From Isoetes taiwanensis (lineage: Eukaryota > Streptophyta > Lycopodiopsida > Isoetales > Isoetaceae): a DNA stretch of 64,000 nt. The DNA lies in NCBI GenBank assembly GCA_021234155.1, contig JAJEKV010000012.1, positions 10,380,448-10,444,447 on the forward strand, written 5' to 3'. The notes under the pieces are model-generated. The model made no database searches. It worked only from the letters and a program-made list of their open reading frames with translations, and was not told where the DNA came from. Below are positions 57,630 to 64,000 of this stretch, piece by piece. The translations under genes were made by a program, and so were the position numbers. Positions within the stretch are counted from its first letter, which is position 1. Each line of letters begins with the position of its first letter.

Positions 57630-58482
57630 ATCAAAGGACCTCCTGTATTGGTCTACCGTATTCATATTCAATGAACAATTCATCACCAATACACAAAGTT
57701 TTTATAGCATAAACCATGATATATCTCCCGTCAATTTTACGGCTAAAAAAATCTTCTTGGTCTTTGTTTGCCTCGACAAATTCACAATTGGTAGCCGTGG
57801 ATTCTCGATAGAGCTATTAATAAAAGCAGCAAGGTTTCCATGCAACCGAGGGGCGACCATCAATATATGTGAAGCTTTGCGTGAGTCACCGGGCTTGGAT
57901 ATTGTTCGTGCATTTGAATTTAGGCCATAGATGAGCATGCGCCATCGATGCTTACTCAATTTATGCCAAGTGTCCGAAAGTTATATTCAGGGACCTACAT
58001 ATGGCATTAAAGGAACAATCGTACCATCTTTGACTTTCACACTAGTCATAATATATAATCCTGTGCCAAAGCAGGGGGACCCGACTATTTTTAATCATGT
58101 AACGCCTACCCCAATATGTAAATTGCTCCCCATAAATAATTGGCTTGCCTCTAGGCCATGCATTGAATTTCTTACGATCTTTATCTCAGAAAGAAATTTT
58201 GGACCAAATGGACTAGTGAAGGTGGAAGATTATTTTCTTCGACATGATCTAGTACATTCCAATTTTGATGAACATTGTCATTCCCTCCAATCTTGGCAAC
58301 GGCCATTGCACGACGAGTTCTATCACGTAATGGGATACTCTTTGAGGAAGTTGATGGCTTTCTTTTTGTAGGGTTTTCTATGAACGCATTCATAGTATCA
58401 ACATCATCTACTTCCAATGACAACATAACCCCAAAATCTATATCTTTGCTCGAGCTCACTTCATTCTCAATTTCTTCCTAAC
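57630..58482 (-). pseudogene. SET-domain-like segment within the CACTA transposase unit
   Basis: Begins after an acceptor (TTTTGTTAG, 58483) with EEIENEVSSSKDIDFG and a basic linker (TKRKPSTSSKS, RDRTRRAMAVAK). Then, with frame changes between them, come GTGLYIMTSVKVKDGTIVP (about 58066-58010), HGNLAAFINSS (about 57842-57811), ATNCEFVEA (about 57795-57770) and VYAIKTLCIGDELFIEYEYG (about 57712-57655), with a stop soon after. Order and the ~137-residue span match a SET domain: GxGL start, FINHS-NC, then A-x-x-x-I-x-x-GEEL-x-x-DY. The NHS His reads Ser. SET domains methylate lysines, mostly on histones. It lies on the same strand between the Cys-cluster exon and the TNP2 core, so it is either a separate gene or part of the transposase transcript. 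Confidence 0.6.
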
Positions 58483-58565
58483 AAAATACAAGCAAACTAA
58501 GTTAAGACATCGATTCAAGTACATGAGAGTAGTTGATTCGAGTTCATAAGATTCGTGTATTATAC

Positions 58566-58965
58566 CTCGTTGGAATACCCCACATGTGCGTCCGAGAGCA
58601 CTGGATTTGTCGGGCATTCACCATATTTCTCAACATGGTCGAGGACAGTCTTTCTCATCCGTTTTATTTGTCCTTTGCACATCGAACAATTGCAATATAA
58701 CCGCTCTGTCAAGTACAACTGCAAAAAAAAAAAGTAACATCAAGATATAAAGTTAACTAATCATTCGAAACATGTTTATGGTACATACATCGGCGGCATT
58801 CATTTCATGCACACCACCCCAGCCTCTAGGAAGACTAGGTCCACTGGGTCTAATTGGACTATTTGTGGCAATTGTTGGGGTAACATTCTTGCGCAAGTCG
58901 CCATGTAACTTTCTCAAAGCTTTCATGTCTCACTTTACGTTCAAATTCCTTCTGACGTTCGTCCA
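58566..58965 (-). CDS. CACTA transposase N-terminal exons with Cys cluster
   Basis: Upstream exon (about 58962-58772) reads MDERQKEFERKVR, then RKNVTPTIATNSP and PRGWGGVHEMNAADVC, with a frame change near 58925 that copy 1 (120-375) lacks. Next exon (acceptor TTTTTGCAG at about 58720, donor GAG|GTATAA at about 58566) reads LTERLYCNCSMCKGQIKRM, then VLDHVEKYGECPTNP. The CxCxxC followed by a xxHxxxYG stretch resembles the transposase-associated N-terminal zinc-binding domain of TNP2 proteins (CPCxxC...HL...G). Confidence 0.55.
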
Positions 58966-59123
58966 TGTTGTTTTTCTAGTAAACAATAAAAATATTAATA
59001 AAAACCATGTAATAATATAATAAATATAAATATCCATGTTTTTTTCATGATTTTATCAAATGTTTATTCTTAAGATTCAGATTCATACAACGTTTATGAT
59101 ATTTAGAAAGCATTTGATTGAAG

Positions 59124-59305
59124 GGTGCCTGAACCCGATACATCTAGTCCTCTCCATTTGAAATGGAGTCGACCGAAGACCTTATATTCACATAACCTTT
59201 CAAATCTTTTTTGTAATCTATGAAGATTGAAACTTCTGTTCTGAGGTGCATAAACCCGATACATTTAGTCTTCTCCATTCGGGATGGAACCGACCAGTAC
59301 CTTGA
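59124..59305. repeat. Two copies of hairpin motif (type A), second CACTA copy
   Basis: Counterpart of 526-705. Hairpins are CTCCATTTGAAATGGAG at 59152-59168 and TCCATTCGGGATGGA at 59274-59288. The flanking words acccgatacat and tagtc are kept. Confidence 0.75.
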
Positions 59306-59499
59306 TCATGCATCCCTCAAGTTTTTAACATACTTTCAAGATTCAATCTTCTAATCTATTAGCATTTGGAGGTATTTAACTCTAACACAAAGATTAAAGC
59401 AGAGATCTTACCTTATGAAGACCCACGGGCGCAAAAAAATCCGAAACAAACGAGTGAAAATAACAAGTAAATAACCCGAGCGGCCGGGTTCCCGCCATA

Positions 59500-60235
59500 T
59501 TTGACGTCGTTTATCGACGTCTGTGTGACGTCGTTTAACGACGCCAAGCTGACGTCGTCCTGACACCTAGGCATGCCACATCGACTTGCGCTTCCCGATG
59601 CCCCTCATATGCCACGCGAGATGATTATAACGCCGTTTAACGACGTCAAATGATCATAACGTCGTTAAAGCGACCAAGCGTGATTGTTTAACATAATGTA
59701 AAACAACATACAATACAAATAACACAAATAAATAAAAATCTTGATTGTTCCCATTCATAAAATAAGCTTATACAACGACAACACAAATAGATAAAAAACT
59801 TATTGTTTCCATTCATAAAAAAAGCTTATACATTACTTATGTCCATCCCGAGGGCGTGGAGTTTGATGCAACCATTTGCATCATTATCTGCACCATTAAT
59901 GTCGTTTTCTCTTTGTTTGGCTCGGTGAGCCATTCTACCAGTCGTTCCCCGCATGGAACGCCAGATGTTAGTGCAATCAGAAGCTCCTTTTCACTCATCT
60001 TTGCCACGATGGTGAAGGGAGGGTTCTCAGCGGGAGAAGTGGGGGTTCTTTGGAGTTGTCTTCCCTTGGAGGAGGAGGATTACTTGCTAGAAGGAACATA
60101 TCAGCGAAGGTGGTCTTCAATTTTGGGACCATTATAGCAAGATAGGGAAGAACACTCAAAAAAATAAGAATAACAAAGACTTATCGATGGATCCACTTAT
60201 AACGTGGATGTAGGGTTAGGGTTAGGGTTAGGGTT

Positions 60236-60266
<31 letters not shown>

Positions 60267-60720
60267 TCCTTTTCGCGGTCACGCCGTTTAACGACGTTTT
60301 TGCCGACGTGTCTTGACACGCAGCAAAGCCGGCTTGGCACCGGCACCATGCCACGCAGTGACGGGCGTGACATCGCCGGCGCCAGTAACGTCGTTCAACG
60401 GCAGGCTGGCGCTGCGTCTTGACACGCAGGGCCGCCGCCTTGGCAACAGCGCCCATTTCCACGCATGACGCGGCGCGACGTCAGCTCTGTGAAACGTCGT
60501 TGAACGACGTTTAGCTGACGTGTTTGACACGCAGGCCTGCCAGCTTGGCAGCAGTACCCATGCCACGCAGGCAAATCCGACACGTCAGCCCTGATAACCG
60601 TCGTTGAACGACGTCGAAACGACGTTGTCGTCGTTGAACGACGATGTCGTCGATCAACGACGACGACCCGTCGTTCATCGACGACCCGACGTCGTTGGAC
60701 GTCGACGATCCCTTGTAGTG
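59500..60720. repeat. Right CACTA subterminal repeats and terminus
   Basis: CGTCGTTNAACGACG-type repeats at 59505-59670 and densely at 60280-60710, ending in CCTTGTAGTG at 60711-60720. Minus-strand transcription of the transposase would start from this side. The tract includes the telomere-like TAGGGT run at 60211-60235 and the partly broken second copy of the 111-codon ORF (59860-60155). Confidence 0.85.
60211..60235 (+). repeat. Telomere-like TTAGGG tract, second copy
   Basis: Four TAGGGT units followed by a T run and a long A run (60242-60266). It matches 1613-1637. Confidence 0.9.
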
Positions 60721-63700
60721 CGAGGTCAGCTGCTCAACCGTTGGCAAGAAATTCGGATGATTTAAGGGAGACTTTCGTATGATTATTTTGCAAGGGGAAA
60801 GGGAAAACAACGTCGAAAAATACAGGTATTGCCGGAAAACACTTTTTTGTGTTCCAAAAGTCACACCCTGAAAAGGGCACACCGGCATCAGCAAGACACC
60901 CCAAAAACTTTTTAAATAAATAGATACGCTTCTTACTTAGCGCATTAATTTACTAGCCTTAGCTAACATATATAACCATCTAAGATGGATGCACATATTA
61001 TGTTATCATTTATTTCAATATAGTTATGGGTTACCTACTTAGTTAGAACGATTCTAAACCACAAGGTTTTGTCATCATGACAATTCCTTTTGTCCCAATA
61101 GACTATTTGATTACTATAATTCTTATTTTAGATGTACCTTGCATGTACTATTCTTTTATATTCTAGAGATTCCCCCTTTCTTAGTTATTTAAACTCTTGG
61201 AATATTCCTACCAATCGAATTGATGCCATCGTAACAAGTTGGCCGGACTTGTTAGATTACTTCTTTTCTTTCGGTTGGATTATTCTTTGGAGGTACTAGA
61301 TTTATACATGGTCAACAATTATCCTAGCAATGAATCCTTCTTAGCGAGGAGATCAATCTCACCAAGTGGTTTCAATATGTTGGATGTCTGTTAACAATCG
61401 TGTATAATTTTAGTTACTCCTATGCATTTCCTTCCCAATCCTTGACGCTTAGCTCAATATTGGGGCAATCCTTTCAGCGATAATATCTAGAAATGCCTTC
61501 TAATCCCAATATGGATGTCACCATCCCTACATTTAATCTACTAGGCCCCATGGCCTTAGATCCTTGAGCTTGCTAGAAGCTCATCCACTCGTTGCCTGCT
61601 TGAAGTAGCAAGGTGACGTTCTTCCGAGTCGCTCGATACTTCAGTCTCCTTGACGGTGGCTCCTCTTTGATGTAGAGGTTGACTTTGTTAGTTAGAAGCC
61701 TCTCATTGCTGGTGGCTTGATGGTGTAGTTGATCATTTGAAATCTTCCATGCCGCTTTTCAAAAGCCTGAAGGTGGCACCGTTGAAAAAGATCTTTTATC
61801 TTGAACTCTTTGTCTTGGCAGCTAAAGGACGACTCTGTATCCGATATTGTTTCTTCGACTCCATCGATGTCTCATACGTCGAGTCCTCTTGTCGTTATCG
61901 TGTTGCCCGAAGAGTGTTGAGGATGTTGATTGCTTCACCCCTGCAAATTGCCTGACATCTCTTCCTTTGATATGTTACGCTATGGGAGGGAAGGAATAAC
62001 AAGGGAACTATACATGCAAAGCATATAGCTTACATAATTACAATTACTACTGAGCTATTAGGTCCCCCTTGTGCCTCCCTTCGAGTTGCCCACCTACTCC
62101 TTGGTAATGTCATCGGTGTTCCTCCCGGTGCAATGGTGTTGACGATCTGTATCCTCCTATTTGTACGTCAGCTCGTACTCCGGGGTAACTTGTTGATATA
62201 CTTGGGCCCTCCGATGTTTGTCGGCTATGGCACAACATGCTTTGCATCACATTCTAACTAAAGGTGTGCTGGTCGTTGATGCTTCGACATTTCGGTCTGC
62301 TTCCTGATCCTGTTCTCAGGCGGTAATTGTTCCCCCCTTCATGATACTTGAAGCTATTTGGAGGCGTCTCTTGAGGCTGTGCGCGATTCCTTTGGCTATA
62401 CTCCTCTGGAGTTGTTCTCTTCTGCAGTTGTTCTTCGAATCGTCCATCCTTGGGTTCACCAAGTTGTATGCAAGTCCGCGTGCAAGTCATCGGCTCGCCT
62501 CGCCTCACCTAGTTGCATCTCCATCGAGCTTCCAATCTTCTTTGTTTGATCCCCTCGGTCACATGGCTTGGACATTGTCACGTTCCTCAGTGCTACGCCG
62601 TCTTCTTGTCTTGAGGTACCTTCCGGTGGTTTTGATTGTGCTCGTCAGTTTTGATCCTCCTATTGCCTCTAGGGAGCTCGTGGAAGAAGTCGGTTGCTAG
62701 CACTTCTCCAGCTTTCAGTTCCTGACCTTTGTCCCTCTATGCATGTCGGTCTCTCTGGCAAGTAAGGCATCATGGCTCTCCTCCCTGATGGCTCCGTTGT
62801 CGGGATGATGGATTCTTATATCTGCGCAGCTTGACCCTTGTGTTGGAGAAGTACCTGCCTTAGATATACTCTTGTCGTTGAATAGCCTGGCTATTATCTT
62901 GAACTCTCTTTTTGCCGAAGGTGCTTCAGTTGCTATCCTTGTCGTTAAGGTGTCGAATGCTTCTACCTTGGGCGTTTGACGTGCCACATGTCGGAGATAT
63001 GATCGGCTTCTTCTCTTTTAATTACTGGTAGGAGTACCTGACGAAGCCATCACCTAGTTGTTGATCTCCTTGTCGCAGTGCCTTTCGTAAGTGCATCTCC
63101 ATCCAATACCGTGTCATAGCGCATCACCCTATATTACCACAAGGTGGAATTATGGTCGTCAAGATGTTGCCTTCTTAGTTGGCTCGTTGATGTCGGGTCG
63201 TTCCTCCTTCTATTGTTGAGGCCACTCGTGTCATAAGTTCGTCAAGTATTGCTGCTGCCACAAGAGGTAGTGTTGTGCCCTGACGATGTCCTGGTGCAGC
63301 GCTGATGATCTTAACATGACCGGTGTTGTCTCTTATTCTGACATTGGGTGGACGAGTGGTCTTCTACTTGAGGGCACTTCCTGAAGTGTTTGGAGTCGGC
63401 TCTGGTCGTTTCTCCCTCGTACTTGCTCTTCCATTTTGATCTTGGGCTATAGTTGTGCTTTCTTGCTTCCTCATTTGGTAGTCGAAGTGAAGGAGCTTCC
63501 TGATCTAAGCGCTAAATTCGTAAATCATGACTCTAAACTCATGTTTCTCCACTATCTGAATGTTTATACTCCTTTAGAATTTTCCCTCCTCCTATCGCGT
63601 TTGATTCTTCGATTTTGCTGCATCTTCTTCGTTCTGGTTGACTTCGGGATTCCTTGAGGTGCTGCTACTATTGTTGAGCTTCATGTCTGATCCGAGCTCG

Positions 63701-64000
63701 TCACCCCTTGATGTGATCCCTTGAAAAAGATGCTCCTCCTTAATGTGTATGTCCGTCGTAAGGAATGCGGTGATCGCTCAATGTCCCTACATGCGGTGTG
63801 TCCTTGCAAGATTGTCGATGTGCGGTGCCATTGATCGCTTGAGTGGGGTCACCTGGCTGTTGCAGTCGGGCATTCTTGAATGTCTTCGAAGCTCTGAGAT
63901 CGTGGTTGGTAGGCAGGCATTGTCATTCCTCCGCAGGTTGAATTTCTGAGTGCGACTCCTGTTGCTTGGGCTTTGCTTCATTCCGAAGTGCCTCTCCTGT
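60721..64000. other. Flanking DNA right of the CACTA terminus, no gene recognised
   Basis: Sequence changes character at 60721. Short minus-strand open stretches at 62987-62715 and 62508-62254, and plus-strand ones at 62341-62700 and 63436-63657, show no motif I recognise and no clear splice chain. The region 61.5-64 kb has even composition and could be a decayed retrotransposon internal region, but no protease, RT or integrase signature was seen. Confidence 0.4.

Larger units (their letters stand above)
7192..60720. mobile_element. Candidate 53.5-kb CACTA element (or nest) with 3-bp target duplication
   Basis: The left end reads CACTACAAAACC from 7192. The right end reads ...CCTTGTAGTG to 60720, which is CACTACAAGGG on the other strand. 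Both are flanked outside by CGA (7189-7191 and 60721-60723), and a 3-bp duplication is the CACTA rule. Both ends lead into CGTCGTTNAACGACG subterminal repeats. A minus-strand TNP2 transposase lies near the right end. Perfect terminal identity is only 8 bp, shorter than the usual 10-20 bp. Patches of subterminal repeats inside (35.65 and 52.86 kb) show that the interior is composite. Two independent elements sharing one family is the main alternative. Confidence 0.5.

Noticed and set aside
60724-64000. Ty3/gypsy or copia polyprotein right of the CACTA
   Set aside because: Open stretches are short and lack protease, RT, RNase H or integrase motifs in any frame I followed.

Overview
This is a eukaryotic, almost certainly plant, window made mostly of nested mobile DNA. 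The evidence is GT-AG introns, degenerate transposon genes, long GAA/TTC microsatellites, CACTA (En/Spm-type) DNA transposon ends and a Penelope-like retroelement (PLE). An intact plant PLE with a large reverse transcriptase ORF argues for a non-flowering land plant (lycophyte, fern, gymnosperm or bryophyte) rather than an angiosperm. That is inference, because no housekeeping gene is present to place the species.

Layout. 1-2036 is the end of a CACTA element, truncated just short of its terminus; it is nearly identical to 58603-60635. 2037-5838 has no recognised gene and includes a GC-rich block at 3.5-5.0 kb. 5838-7152 (minus) is a multi-exon gene or gene fragment of unknown function. At 7192 a CACTACAA terminus begins, and at 60720 the inverse terminus TTGTAGTG ends. 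Both are flanked by the same 3-bp direct repeat CGA, so 7192-60720 may be a single 53.5-kb CACTA element or nest.

Inside this nest, from the left: subterminal CGTCGTTNAACGACG repeats (7.2-7.7 kb); a degraded minus-strand gene with protein-kinase-like motifs (about 10.2-11.6 kb); a three-copy 125-bp hairpin repeat (11.9-12.25 kb); a head-to-tail PLE cluster (12.9-35.2 kb); a 15.2-kb tandem array of a GC-rich ~1.12-kb satellite (37.1-52.3 kb, about 13.5 copies); and the transposase module on the minus strand (54.3-59.0 kb). That module holds a TNP2 transposase, an N-terminal Cys-cluster exon and, between them, a SET-domain-like segment.

The PLE cluster has a consistent grammar: (GAA)n, then a pseudo-LTR with a short leader exon, then a TGTGGC-stem-loop 3' motif, then a body, then a conserved alternative-fold hairpin, then (GAA)n again. 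The full-length member (25.8-35.2 kb) has ~2.35-kb direct pseudo-LTRs and an apparently intact three-exon gene whose last exon encodes a PLE-type reverse transcriptase with all catalytic aspartates. Upstream of it, ~3.37-kb tandem units and a solo pseudo-LTR look like non-autonomous relatives. No GIY-YIG endonuclease was seen.

Caution. Many differences between repeat copies fall at CAG/CTG (CWG) trinucleotides, which suggests consensus errors at CHG-methylated sites. Frameshifts in the transposon genes should therefore not be taken at face value.
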